Assembly: GCA_035235625.1 (NCBI GenBank) | Contig: CP141145.1 | Coordinates: forward strand, 868,001-932,000 | Reading direction: 5' to 3' | Length of the DNA: 64,000 bases | From: Saururus chinensis | Lineage: Eukaryota > Streptophyta > Magnoliopsida > Piperales > Saururaceae | The notes under the pieces: generated by a model | Databases searched by the model: none | What the model was told of the DNA's origin: nothing | The model's input: the letters and a program-made list of their open reading frames with translations, nothing else | Shown: positions 21,666 through 34,460 of the stretch, one piece after another | How positions within the stretch are numbered: the stretch's first letter is position 1 | Layout: every line of letters starts with the position of its first letter | Position numbers and translations under genes: made by a program

Positions 21666-22469
21666 ACCATAGTTGTGTATTAACTAAGAAGGTTATGCTT
21701 ATGTTAGGACACCTAAAGTCTTGTGTACCATGTGTTTAGATTTTATGTGTGGGTTTGTCTTTTAGCCTGAACGAGGGGGTGCTTAGTTTTTAGAGGATCT
21801 TGGCCTCCGTCTTCCTTGTAATGATGCTTGGGAGTTTGTTTGGACAACTTATAGGATCATAGCTCAACGTAAGATAGGGCTCTTGACAATCACAGAAAGC
21901 TAATAATTGCCACCACTTGGGTCCCTGAACCCTTGTGAACCTTATGCTGATATTATGGATGGGGCAGTTCAAGTATTCAGAAAGGGTTTGAATCTGCTTC
22001 TTGGATTAGTATATATTTCAAGGAGTCAAAGGAACCTACTTGATGTTGCCTCAACTCTATAGTGTCATCGTACATTTAGTGAAAAAGGTGGTTTAGAAAA
22101 TGAAGGGTAAATTATCATATATTGATATTTAGAGTTTTTCTTTAAATTCAAGTTAGCACATGTAACTATTGCATTATTATAATAAATTATTTAATAAAAT
22201 TTTAATTATATTATTATTTATCCCACTAGGTATACAAGTTGTACTTAATATCTTATAGTGGAGGACTTTTGTTTTAGAGGTATAGGTTAGAGGTACTCAC
22301 ATAGTATGGGCCCCTGTAGAACATGAAGGACCACACCTTTAATTGTCAATCCCCCAATTTTCTAGAACACAATATTTTCTTGACCTTGTGAAACCATCAA
22401 TTATCTGCTAAACCAAACTAAGTGTGAGTTTTAGCTTGAAATGGGAAAGGCCTAAAACCGTCACAAAAA
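21666..22469. other. Unclassified LTR-like debris (family D)
   Basis: No gene is seen. 'ACCTGGGTC...GGGGCAG' type sequence near 21890-21975 resembles 28640-28740, and the CCCACTAGGTATACAAGTTG stretch near 22222 resembles 29017-29040. This suggests two pieces of one repeat family. Confidence 0.4.
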
Positions 22470-23338
22470 TTTGAATCTTTCTAGGTCTTGTAGGGTATTG
22501 CTTGAGGTTCATCATGGCTCCTCTAGTATTGCCTTACCCTTGACAAAATTAACCAGAAAAGGGTTAAAATTTAATTTGGAATGAAGCTTATGAGAGGAGT
22601 TTTCAATAACTAAAAGGTAAAATTAACAACTGCACCAATTTTAGCCTTACCATCAGGAAGTGGGGGTTTGTCATTTATAGTGATGCTTTTGGCAAAGGTC
22701 TTGGATTTGCATGGATGCAACACAAAAAGGCGACAACATATTCTTCATGACAATTGAAAAGGCATGAGGTCGACTACCCCACTCATGATTTGGAATTGAG
22801 AGTCTTAGTCTTTGCACTAAAAATGTAGAGACATTACCTATACATGGAGAATTTTGAAGTTTTTACTAGCGACTAGAGCTTAAAGTATAGTTTTTCTCAA
22901 AGTGACCTCAACATTAGACAGAGGCACTAAATTGAGTACATCAAGGACTATGATCTCTTCATCCTTTATTTGGGGAAAGACAATGTAGTGGTTAATGCCT
23001 TGAGTCACAAGGTGAAAGGAAGGATTGTGCATATGCTTGTGAAGGAATGGAGGCTATTGGAGGAAACAATAAGATTTGAGCCTGAGTTGCAACTTGGAAA
23101 TAAGATATCTTTCATTGCAAACTTTATAGTTTGGTTAATAGTGATTGAGCGCATCCTTGAGGCTCAAAAAAGGAGAGTGAAGAGGTAGAATCATTGAATG
23201 ATAAACCAAATTTCACTAGAAACCTTGATAGAGGTGTGCGATTCCGAGGGAGATTAGTGGTCACAACCATACTTAAGGAATGACCTTTTACATGAAGCAC
23301 ACTGATCTGATATACCATCCATCCTGGAGGGACAAAAA
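22470..23338 (+). pseudogene. Chromovirus-type RT end, RNase H and integrase start, decayed
   Basis: The plus strand reads RT/RNase H connection blocks ('FLGLVGYCLRF'-like, 'WNEAYERSFQ'), then RNase H: 'FVIYSDAFGKGLGFAWMQHK', 'EVDYPTHDLELRVLVFALKM', 'GKDNVVVNALSHKVKGRIV'. It continues with the linker 'FEPELQLGNKISFIANF' and an integrase N-terminal segment 'RFRGRLVVTTILKE', then 'YTIHPGGTKMY'. The wording fits Tekay/Del-type chromoviruses (H-P-G-G-T-K-M-Y). It is disrupted by about eight stops. At about 23339 it passes without a gap into Athila RNase H, so this end is a recombination joint. Confidence 0.72.
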
Positions 23339-24667
23339 TGTATGTCATTTATTATGCTAGTTGAACTCTCAATGATGCTCAACTAAATTACTCAACCACT
23401 AAAAAGGAGTTGTTAGTTGTAGTATTTGCTCTAGACAAGTTCCAAACATATCTTTTAGGATCCAAAGTGATAGTGTCTTTAGATCATGCAGCTTTGAATC
23501 TTCTTTCAAAGAAAGACACTAAACCTCACCTAATATGTTGGGTCCTATTTCTACTATGGTTTGATATTGAGATTAGAGCTAAGAAAGGTTTTGAAAATAT
23601 TATATTTGACCACTTGTCTAGGCTCATTGTAGAGTCAGTTGATGACCCCTTGCCCTTGAATGACACTTTCCCTAATAAACAACTTTTAGTAGTATCCCAG
23701 TTACCTTGGTATATTGATATTGTCAATTATCTTATTAGTGGTCAACTTCTTAAACATTGGACTAAATAAGATAAATCTAATTTTTTTCTAAGGTTAAGCA
23801 TTTCTTTTGGGATGATCTATACTTGTTTAAGTATTGCCCAAATCAGGTCATTATGAGATGTGTGTCAGAGATTAAGGTTCATAGTATTATTTCCTTCTAC
23901 CATACACATCCATGTGGTGGTCATTTTGGTGCCAAGAAGGCTAGTGTAATGATCTTACAATGTGGTTTCTATTGGCCTACACCTTTTAGAGGCACCCATG
24001 ACTCTTGTATTAATTGTGACCAATGCCAACATATGGATACTCTCTCATAGGAACATGATGCCCCTTGCTGACATTCTTATTGTTGAACTATATGATGTTT
24101 TGGTTCTCATGCAATTATAAGTGATGGGGATACTCATTTTTGTAATAAAGTAATTGATTTGTTAATGAAAATGTATTTCATCACTCATAAAACTTTAACC
24201 CATTTTCATCCACAAACTAGTGGTCAAGTAGAAGTTTCAAAAAGGGAGAGTAAACATAATTTAAAGATAACAATTTTACCTGATTGTAAGGATTGATTAG
24301 GATGATTAAATGATGCTCTTTGGGCATATCAAACAACGTTTAAAACTACAATTGAAGTGTCTCCCTATATACTTGTCTTGGAAAAGGTTATCATTTGCCC
24401 GTGGAACTGAAACATTGTGCTTACTAGGCTATCAAAGCTTTTAACTTTAATATGAACAAGGCTGGGTTTCCAGGAAAATTATGTTCTAGATGGTATGGTA
24501 CCTTTATTGTGACACAAGTGTTCTCGGATGGGGCTATTGTAATGCAAAACCCTAAAGATAGTAGTGTTTTCAAGGTTAATGGTCAAAGGTTGAAGTTGTA
24601 CCCAAGCGAAGTGATCAATAGGGATGAGATAATTGAGCATTTAGGACACCCTATCTATCTTGAGTGA
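23339..24667 (+). pseudogene. Athila-type RNase H and integrase, decayed
   Basis: RNase H reads 'TLNDAQLNYSTTKKELLVVV' and 'DHAALNLLSKKDTKPHLICW' with 'FENIIFDHLSRL' and 'QLPWYIDIVNYLISGQLLKH'. The integrase zinc region is 'FYHTHPCGGHFGAKKASVMI' with 'INCDQCQHMDTLS', followed by a deletion. The core then reads 'AIISDGDTHFCNK' (second aspartate present), 'FHPQTSGQVEVSKRES' (glutamate present) and the C-terminus 'GFPGKLCSRWYGTFIVTQVF', 'VFKVNGQRLKLYPSEVI', ending in a stop at 24667. The first catalytic aspartate region is lost in the deletion near 24050-24100. It has many stops and frameshifts. Confidence 0.8.
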
Positions 24668-26440
24668 ATTGTTGGTAGGTTTGGCTCAAGAAATAAAACT
24701 TAACGCTCTTACAAGGCAACCCAGTTTTTCTTGATTTATTTGTTTAATTACTTTCATGTTTCTTAGTTCTTTGTTAGTTAGATGATTATTATCTTTGTGT
24801 TGTGTTGTAGCATAGGTTTAGGGGTGCTTATCTATTGCTTTCATTAGTTACCCTTGATTATTTCCAACTTTCTTGTATAATTTGGTTACTTTTGACAGTG
24901 ATAGAGCTCGAGCAGTGCACATCGACAGAGGTAATATCTTTTCTTTATTTATATTTTTTCTTACTTTTATCAAACATTACATTTTATTTTATTTGTTCTA
25001 AAACATTGTGTAGTTTAGGTTTGGGGGTCCAGACAAAAAATTTTGATAGTTGTCTATGTTGTAGTTGTAGTTATTATGTTATAGTGATGTAACAAAATTT
25101 TTTAAAATTCTTTTTAAAAAATTGATTTTTTTATTTTGGATATTTACATTGGTGCTCCTCTTGGATATGTGGCTATGTTTAATGATTGCATGTTGTTTAG
25201 AAAATGTTATATAACTTGACTGATTAAATGATTTTCACTTTGATTTCATCATACTGGTAGTTTGTGCTCCTATTTTGGAAAAATAGAAAGACATTTGTCT
25301 AAGTGAGAATACAAACATTTGATTATGGTCTTTTATCTTGATGGATATCACTGAATCTAAGTAAAGCTTTTTTTAGAGTAAAACTTTGGTATGATCTAGT
25401 GGTACTTGGGTTATCATGATATAATTTTGTGCTTGACTGTTCTTGCTTTATAAATCATTCTAGAATTTTCTATTATGACAACTAAGATTGAGTATATAAT
25501 GTGCTTAAGAGAAAAAAATGAAGTAGAAAAAAATTCAATGCAAATTTGTAAAGAGCTAAAGACAAATTCTCCCTACTAAGTAGACCGGCCTCAGCATGCC
25601 TCAGGAAGCATAGGGTTCAAAAGGTAGAGTTGACTAATCTATGACACGCCTAGCCTTCCAGACTATTTGATTCAAGTTATTAAGCCTGGAAGGTGCTTCT
25701 ATACCTAGTGCCCTTAGCCATCTGGATTGAGAGTTATTGGCCTAACACTTGTTACACGGATTTTATAAAAAGTTTAAGAAGGTTAAACATTACACATTTC
25801 ATGTAAAATGGAAAAGGTAGTTCAATAGGACATTATGCATTTGTATCCCGAGTGCATGTGATATGTTATTTTGAGTGTTTACTTTTCCAGGAAGTTTTTG
25901 TACATCTCTCTATTTATGATATCTTGAGGACGAATGGATGGCAATGTATGTTTTCTGAGTGCCAAATTTAAATTGCTTTGTTGACATGAAACACATTGAA
26001 TTGTTAGATTCATGAGATTGGTATTGTGCAATCATTTGGCAATGTTTGTCTTTAAAGCTATTATGTTATGCATGAGCACTCGCCATCAATATGAAGTTGT
26101 TAAAAGTGATTTTTTATTTTAAAAGTCAAATTTTACTATGAATTGCACATACTGTGGCTAAATTTGTTAAATGGTGTCACATGTTTAGGAGGAGTAGATT
26201 TGCAAATTTCTATTAGTTTTGATTTTATTTTCTTTTTAAATTTTGAATATTTTGGGTATATGCACTATAAACCATCACGAGACTACAACTTGTCAAATAG
26301 TGTAAGCTAGGGGTTTAAAGGCTTGTTGTATACACTAAATACAATCGTGATCTTCAACAGATGTGGACAAGTTAGATTTGTTTTGGATTTTTTATTTTGG
26401 TTTTGTTCGAAGATTAGTAAAATGCATGTTTGGGAATATT
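24668..26440 (+). mobile_element. Athila 3' non-coding region with polypurine tract
   Basis: About 1.77 kb of AT-rich sequence without a gene, from the integrase stop to the LTR start. It is related in opposite orientation to 10177-11947. The end GTTTGGGAATAT (about 26428-26440) is the degenerate polypurine tract in front of TGATATTCACG. Confidence 0.6.
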
Positions 26441-27170
26441 TGATATTCACGTAATATAACCATTTATATACCCTATGTCTATGCATTTTATGATTGATTT
26501 TATATTAGTGATAGCTTATTAGGGTTTAATTATGTTCTAGAGGATTTGACGAGCTTAATTTGTGAAGAGGCTATTTTGGAGCAATAGGGATGAATTTTTA
26601 TGCAAGTTCTATCAAAGTTACTCATGTTGGAAGAGCATGTATGATGGAGTTGGCAGAATACACTTGTGAAGCAAGGGACAATCAGGTGGACTCTTAAACA
26701 AAGTAAGTAGAGAAGGGGCTGAACAAAGAAATAAAAGAAGTTTGCAATAGATTTTTACCAAAGAATGGGTAGCACATGATTTGGTAAGTCCTCTTTCAAC
26801 TAGGCTTATCAAAGGATAAAGAACGACCAACACCAACTAATACAAGGTATGATTCAACCATTGGTAAGATTCAATTACATCCAAAATCAACATCCACGAA
26901 ACAACTGGCATATTTCCAAATCAGAAAGCCAGGAAAAAAAGAGGGCGGCCACAAAATTAGAGTCCAGATATAGATCAAACTAGTGAGCCCATGCCAAAGA
27001 AAAGAAGAGGAATAAAAGCCACATCCAGAAAATAAACCAGCAAAGAAACAGAGCATGAAAAGAAAGGAAATAATACTTTAAGAGGGAAAGGATTAAGAAA
27101 GAAGAAAGCTCACAAAGGAAATGATTAAATAAAGCAAGAAGCATCTATTATGGGATGGAATTGAAGCTTA
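26441..27170 (+). mobile_element. Athila-type 3' LTR, start only
   Basis: It begins TGATATTCACG right after the polypurine tract, matching the layout at 10160. Similarity to the other Athila LTRs fades by about 27170; the true right edge is not clear. Confidence 0.5.
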
Positions 27171-29477
27171 AGAAATTCATGGAAGTTGTGATACCCTTAG
27201 TTTTGTGAGAAATTTCTATGAAATTATTCATGATTCTCTTTATAGTTTGTCTTGGATCTTCCTTGGAAAGGTCTTGCGTTTACTAATGAATTTATTTGGT
27301 AAGCATAGAATTGAGTAGATGAACTCATGGAAGTGGTAAGGATGCTAAGTGTGAAGTTTGTCGAATATTAGTTTAGAATAAAAAGTTGTGTCAGCGAGCA
27401 TCGATGTATTGATGAACCTATTGAAGAACAATTCCCTGTCAACGAGGTTTGACACATCGATCAACTTACCAATGGAATATTAAACACTATCGGCAGCCCT
27501 CGACATGTTGACGGTTGTGAAACTACACAAAATAGCAGTTCCAAGTGGTTTTGGAGACATATATGTACCAGAATTATGTTATTCAAGTCCCATACCTTTA
27601 ACAAAATGAGAGTAGTCGTACAAATTCTCTGACTTGGGGAGAAAGTGGTGGACCTGGGAAGAAGAACTGGATTCGAGGGGACTTCATTGTCACAGAAAGA
27701 GGTCAAATTGTTAACCTTATATTGTGATTTAACATCATGTTTAGGCATGATGGATTGATTTACAATGTTATGATGATTAAACGTATGAAAGCATGATTTT
27801 TAGAATGCTCTGTTATGGGGATAACTATGAACATGATCTTTCTGTTTAAATGAGTGTTTTATTCCATAAGATCATGTTATAGTCTTGATTTTTGAATATT
27901 ATTGTAAAAAATATCATGTTGTATCATGGTTAGATGAATTGAATAATGATTATGTAAGTTTATGTTATTTCTTCCCACCATCAGCATATCAGTCGACCTG
28001 TCAATGATGTTGTCAATGTCACATAGGAGATGATAATGCTAAGATCAATGAGCATTGACACATTTGTGTGCCACCAATGGCTCACTGGCAGTGAGGTTGA
28101 TGCATTGGTGAGTCGTCGATGAGGATGGTTGTCCTTGTCTTCCCACCATTGGCAAGGTTCGACACGTTGATGAGTTGGCAATGGTCATTGGTGAATTGGT
28201 CAATGCATTAATGAGTCATTGACAGTAAGCTAGTTTTTGGGAAAATATTAGCAATGAATGCTATAAGTGTTAGGCTATTATTATGATAATAGCATGATAT
28301 TTAATACTTGAAATACAATTACATGTGGTATTATTATGTATAATGATGTTTGGGTATATGTGCCCTTGTTTGTTTGTGTGTGGAAATCCTTGTAATGGAT
28401 CACACATGAGAATGCTATAAAAGCACTTAAGGACAATAAGATCTTTGTGTTTGAATAGCTCCACAAGTGGGTCTTTAGCCATGAAAGGGAAGTGTTTGAG
28501 ATGAAATAGGACTCAGGTCTTTTAACTCTCTAAGGATTGAAATTATTTAGAACTTCTTTCATGGCCCAATAGATGTGTTCAAATGGACTAGAGCATTAAA
28601 AGATGATTGGTCTTGTGCAACACAAACCAAGAGGTTTCAATAATCATGAAAGTTGAGATTTTAACCACCTGGGTCTATGAGCCCCTATGGGCCTTAGCTT
28701 CATGCGTGGATGGAGCAGACAAGTCTCAAAATACTTGAGGTCGGTAGTGACTAGTTTATGGTTAAGTGAGGTGAGGTTATACTCCTAGACATGGCTACCA
28801 TGTCATAGAGAACTTTATGGCTTGCACTTATGAGGCAAGAGACTCCTACGTAAGGTCAAATTATGAATGATCGGAATCATGAGAAAGTGATTATGATTTT
28901 TGTTCATTTCATCCTATATATGATGATGGTGGATTTATTAATGGATATGTCAGCATTGTTGTTGTGATGATGTAATAACATATGCATTATTATTACATAG
29001 TATATGTTGAGCCATCCCACTGGGTATATTAGTATACTTAGCATCATCGTGATGGAGTTTGATGGAAGAGTAGCTGGGTTGGGAATGAAAGCACAGAAAG
29101 GACGATAAGTTGTAGAAGAAATGTAGGATTTCTTATTTTGTTTAGTAAGACTTTTAGTGGCGTGTAATTTTAAACAAAGGCACGTGAGTGCAATTTACAT
29201 ATAATTGTATGTGTGTGGTGAATTCTTAGCATGTAGTCAGATAAGACCTTGTTTGTTTTATGTGTGATTTACTATATTCAGAAATGAGTAAGTCACCCCA
29301 AGGATAATTTTGTCATTGATTGACAAAAAAATTGTAAAAGAAATTTGTATCCATCTAGGGCATGACAAAAGCTCTTGTCCAGCAAGTATAAAAAACATGA
29401 AGAAAAGGGATCACGAATTGGAGAGGAAATCATTTAAAATTCCATCCTCCAAATATGAGAGAAAAGAGAGTTTGATA

Positions 29478-29480
<3 letters not shown>
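27171..29480. other. Unclassified LTR-like sequence (family D), no gene
   Basis: Repeated GTTGATG/TCGACATGTTGACGG-like phrases (27380-27520, 27975-28230) and a stretch shared with 21890-21975. The region around 28990-29070 ends in a CCCACTGGGTATA motif often seen near LTR 3' ends. No RT, integrase, primer site or host-type ORF is visible. Confidence 0.4.

Positions 29481-29523
<43 letters not shown>
29481..29523. repeat. (TA)n microsatellite
   Basis: About 42 bp of uninterrupted TA dinucleotides. Confidence 0.95.
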
Positions 29524-29527
<4 letters not shown>

Positions 29528-30804
29528 TCAGTAGAATAGTTACACAGTAGAATTAAAGGCAACAACATTTTTTACCTCTAATCTTCTGATCTATGGAAGT
29601 TGTGACGCAGGTTGTTCTAAGTGTTAGGTTGAAAAAAATATTGATATCTTGTCTTGTATGCTATTCATGATCAGGTTGCGAAATGCCATGGCGAGTTAGT
29701 GGGCTGTGTTGAGGAGGGTAAATTGTGAAAGCTATTAGAGATGCTTTCTCTCGGTCTGAGGCCATTTAGATCCTCAGTAACTCTTAAGGCCATGTCGTGT
29801 AGGGAAGCCAAGAGATAACAGTCAGGTTTGTGGCTACCAGTAAAAAGCGTTTTAGCTCTAAAAACAAAATCAAAGATTTCAGCTCAAAAGTTTTTGTAGA
29901 GAAATCTATCATTTTGCCCTAGAAATGTAGTTACAATGTTGAAAAGGTGGTAGAGATTGTTGGATTTTGAGTTGGAAAAATCAATTTGTGTAATTTAGAT
30001 TTTGATGTTATTTTTTAAATTGTCTATGAACCAGTTGATAAGAATATGTCGACTAGTCAATAAAGATAGTAAGATAACTCTTCAGGACGGATCAGCTGAC
30101 AAATGTGTTGGACTATGATATGGGGTCGACCCATATGGTATACCTTGTGACTAGCTCAGGTGAGCCAAAAGGGGTTCACTAGGTCGAAAGTCAGTGGGGG
30201 TGGTTATGCCAATTTTTACAAACAGAGCAACATACACTTACAATGGAACTTCCATTATATTGAAACACACTCACTAGGCATGTGGTAGGAAATAACGTGG
30301 GGCCTAGAATTGAGTGAATGTTAATATTAAGTATGTTTTTATATCAAAGTTGGAAGAATGAGCACCGAAATGTAATATTGGCTTATAACGTATATTTCAT
30401 ACATGATCACATATGGTGTTTTATTTACGAATATGATATGATTTTATATAATACAAATACAAAATTTGGAAACTCATATCTTGTGATTTTGATGTTATTT
30501 CTTAGTGGGCTATCTAACTCAGCCTTTCTACTTTTCTAGTGGAATCCTGCTACGGGGGAATTGTGTAGGTAATGATATGATATTGTAAGATGAAGATCCT
30601 TTGATATACTATATTTATGATGATTTTAATGAAGAAGGCATAAACTGAGTGATATGATCAATGTTTCTAGTAGACTTTTAGTTTAAATAAATGTCTTCAT
30701 AATACTTGGGTAGTTAAATGTTAAGTAATGTTATTTATTTCTAGACTAGTTATTGTTATTAAATTTCATATTTTATTATTAAATAAATAGAGACAAGTAG
30801 ATTG
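29524..30804. other. Unclassified TE-like sequence, no gene
   Basis: AT-rich, with phrases such as GTCGACTAGTCAATAAAG (about 30047) that recall family D. The 73-residue ORF at 30318-30539 has no domain. Confidence 0.35.
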
Positions 30805-32538
30805 TGATGACTTTATTTTTTAATAAACTTAAAAAGTTAGAATCTCATCAACTTATAATAATAGGGGGTCAAGATCAACCGTGTATAAACAAGTTACTAT
30901 TAAATAATTTATATAAGTACAAAGTTTCAGAAGAAGGCTAAAGATGCCACATACATCAAGTCTGCATAAATATACAATTTAAGCAAAAGGAGACTAGACA
31001 AAATCCTGCGTGCAATCCTTTAATTTTTCCATGAACCATTTTGCTACACCCCCAAATTGTGTCTACACGTGCATCATCTAGGGGTGGGTGAGAATAAAAT
31101 TTTTATACATAGTAGATAGAATTAAATTCTACTAACATACCATGTAAAAATTTTGACAAAAAAGAGATACAAATATATCATATTTCAAATTGTCGACTTA
31201 AAATTAAAGTCAATATTTTTTTGCAAATTTAATGGTAAAAATTTATCATTTAAAAAATATTTCTGATGCTAAACAACGTGCACTAGTGCTCATGGGGCAA
31301 TAGGATCCTAAAGAAAAGGGTTTTCTCATAATACTCAGAATCCTTAGCGCACTATAAGCCTCATTAGGCAATATCTAGGGGTAATAACTTTTATAGTTAT
31401 TGGTTTATATGCTGAGTAACTATACTTCAAATCTAGGAATTCAAAATAATTGGAACAACAATATTCAAATATTTGTACGTTAGTGAAATCTCCTTAAGGG
31501 ATATTATAATGAAACACCCATATTACTTTAACATCTGTCTAACCCCTAATGATACTTATTTTCAAAGTAAAATTTATTTATGATGCAAAAGAATTAGGAA
31601 ATGGATCCTAGCCCTAGCATGGAATTAGAAGTTAAACCACCTACCCTTGCTCTTGAATTTTTTTTTTTGAAACTGAATGACAAACAAAGCTTTCCTTTGC
31701 CTCTAGGGTGTTCCCTCTTTCTAGGCTCAAAAGTGGCAGGTAGAGCCTCCCCTTACACTGGGAGGATTTCTCTTTCTAAGCTTAAGAGCGATGAGTAGAT
31801 CCTCCCCTTCTTCTGATTTCCCCCTCTAGAAAGGTTTTCTTAAGAAATAGACCCTCTAATAACATAGAGCACTCTTGATTTAGCTAAATACGTCTTTTGA
31901 ACAGGCTAAAATAGATTACAAATAGTTCCAAAATGAGGAAGAGAAGGTGATGAAGAAGTGTGAAAAATCACGAAGACTTGGCCCCTATTTGTAATGTGGT
32001 GTGGCCGTCATGGCGAGCATTTGTGCACCAGGTGTGACTAGCCATAGCCATATGCAGTATGGTTGGCCTCGCGCAGCTTGCATGTGCATGCGCCAGTGGC
32101 GCATGTTGGCGTCAATGGCTGACATTGTGTTGGTGCAATAAACTCTTTTTTTTTATAAATTGAAAATGATTTTAAATTTCAAACGATCATAACTCTCTAC
32201 TCCGAACTCAGATTTGCATGTTCTTACTATCAATGGACTTTTATTGACAAACCCTACAAAACAAGATCTCAAGAGGGTATGTTATCTCATAATATTAAAG
32301 TGGAGCCTATGCACGACATGTTTTTTGAGGCTATAACCCATGATCCCAACGTCTAATTTACGTGTTCTTAAACTTGATACTCGTCTCTCCAAACCCTATT
32401 AAAGATTTAAAAGTTCCTTCAAGAAATTAAGGCTCAAAATGATTTTAATTTAATAAAAATGGTTATTGGGCCCTAAAACTTGACATGGGCCCAAAAGTTT
32501 ATATTTTTGAAACTTTAAAAATTTCGGGTTGTCACTTC
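30805..32538 (-). mobile_element. Family A LTR, minus orientation, about 1.73 kb
   Basis: On the minus strand it starts TGACAACCCGAAATTT and ends near AAAGTCATCA. It matches the family A LTR at 47823-50447 in order: GGGCCCA...GTTTTAGGGC near the start, 'GGGATCATGGGTTATAGCCT', the GCCCCATGAGCAC block, CACCCACCC, and GGTTGATCTTGACC near the end. It is shorter than that copy. No clear target duplication. It directly follows a chromodomain-integrase tail, so it might be that element's 3' LTR. Confidence 0.65.
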
Positions 32539-32885
32539 TAACCACTAAATGATTCGGGATATTTTTTTAACATTTTACTCTTTGCTTTCCAAGTTGCCCT
32601 TTTCTAGAAATGATGTTGCCATTGAACTTTTACCAATGGAATTCTATTAGTCCTGAGGATTTGTTCTTTTTGGTCCAAAATCTTAATTAGCTATTCTTCA
32701 AAGAATAAATTTGCTCTCATGGTAACAAAAGTTTGGTCTAAGAATGTGGGAGGGGTCCCAAATGTATTTCCAAAGCATGGATACGTGGAAGATGTTATGG
32801 ACACCATCGAGTTGCAGGAGGAAGGCTAAGCAGTCAAGCCTATCATCTTGAGGATTTCAAATAGTCTCATGAAATGTAGGCATGA
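32539..32885 (-). pseudogene. Chromovirus integrase C-terminus, decayed
   Basis: The minus strand reads, with frame changes, 'MGRVHNVFHVSMLWKYI'-like and 'DPSHILRP' blocks, then 'ILRTNRIPLVKVQWQHH' and 'RATWKAKSKMLKKYPESF'. This is the C-terminal chromo-like region usual in Tekay/Del-type gypsy elements. It holds at least three stops. It is bounded by an Athila LTR piece on the right and by the family A LTR on the left. Confidence 0.65.
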
Positions 32886-33650
32886 TGTAAAATTTACTAT
32901 GTATACTTGCAAGCGCATGAATCAAAAGTAGAAAAGAGGCTAAACAAGGTCGATCCCATGAAGATTGATTCAATACAACTAAATCTAAATTATTACTTAA
33001 CTACTTCAAGCAAAGAAATGGATTTCAATCAACTAAAAAGAGTAAATCCATTATGAAAAAAAAATGTAAAAGAGAACCAAGGTATCGAATCCACCCTAAA
33101 CAATTAAATTCTATCTCTACTTGAATTTGTGTCTTTGATTGATGTATCTCTCATGTTCCTTTTAGACACGCTCATAAAAAAATTGCACATGCTCCTCTCG
33201 GACGTATGTGATTAAGACGGTTAAAACAAGTTGAACAACTTATCTCTCCCTAGCATAGATTTGATGAAAAAACCAAAACTTCATTCAAAAAGCACCTTGG
33301 AGTGCACCGGCTCATCTTGTACACATGTTTTCCTAAGCTTTATTTCATCTATTAAACAACCTTACCCTCTCTTGAGCACATGGAATCAAAAATATTAAAA
33401 CTTCTATTAAACATATGGAATAAAGTATTACATCAATTAAAAACTTAAATAAAAATAAGGAGAAATAGAACCAAATCTGTTTAGGGCTTTATCTAAGCCT
33501 TGTTTATGAGTTTAGCAAGCCATGAATGTTGGAGAAGAGAACTGATTTGGAGAAGTCATTGCTTGCCATAGTAATTGTGAACTTCTTCCTCCCCAAGCTG
33601 TGCTACAATACCGGCGAACAAAGGTTTTTTTCTTCTCTCTAGTTTAATAT
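32886..33650 (-). mobile_element. Athila-type LTR fragment
   Basis: It begins TGTAAAATTTACTATG with GCGCATGAATCAAAAGTAG and 'GGTCGATCCCATGAAGATTG', matching 8640-8710 in order and orientation. The similarity fades between 33480 and 33650. Confidence 0.5.
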
Positions 33651-34460
33651 GCACCTTAGCTCACGAGTTCTTCTGACATGTGCCGGAGCACGCCGTGAGC
33701 TGATCAAGATTTCGATGGTGCGCATAAACCAGGGGGCACCTGCGCTTTATATTAACCACACCGATGGCCCGCAGCGCCAGCGAGCTTACCAATTCTATAT
33801 ATAGATGAACTGTAACACAAAGCATAGAGTATATAGCATGGAGAAGAAGGAAGATTATACCAGCATTACATCGACACCAAACCTTTCAGTCTTCTTTCCA
33901 TTCCATGGCATGCAAATGCAAACCGGGATGCTTATGCTTCCCTTGAAGAATCATCAAGGTCATAAAGATCCTGCGCAAGACCGCACAGAGTAGGCATAAG
34001 CAGGGCATCGAGGTATAGAGCTATCATTGGCCTAATTTACAAACCACCCACTTCATGAGCACTTCTCCTTTTTAGTTCCCTCTTCTCTTCGACATTGGAT
34101 AGACCATTACCACGATGCACTGTATATGATCCAACTGCGCGGTCTTGAGCAAAATCTTCAATGCTAACTAATAAATCATACAATAAAAAAGAGAGAGACA
34201 AAAGGAAACTAAGCCCACTGCATCCTGCTTGAAGAATGAAGAAGACTATTAAAAAAATCTTCAGATTCAGAACTAAGGAAGGAAAGACTTTGGTAGAGTC
34301 CTAAAAGAACATGCCTAAGATGGGGTTATATTTATTGACTCAAGTTGCAGGCTTTATGTTTAGTGAAAAAACAGTAAAAAGTTTTTTTCGATATTTAATG
34401 CCCACAAACAAAAGCTGAAAAAGTTGCAGACTTCAACATACGAAAAACTGAGAAATGTGA
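33651..34460. other. Unassigned sequence, possible promoter-like patch
   Basis: No TE domain was recognised. TATATATAG at about 33796 is followed by a 51-codon ORF starting at the ATG at 33838 ('MEKKEDYTSITSTPNLS'), ending at 33993. The ORF has no known domain and sits too close to the TATA-like word to be convincing. Confidence 0.25.

Noticed and set aside
33805-33993. 62-codon ORF starting at 33805
   Set aside because: Its first ATG overlaps the TATA-like word itself; the shorter form from 33838 is mentioned only as a weak possibility.
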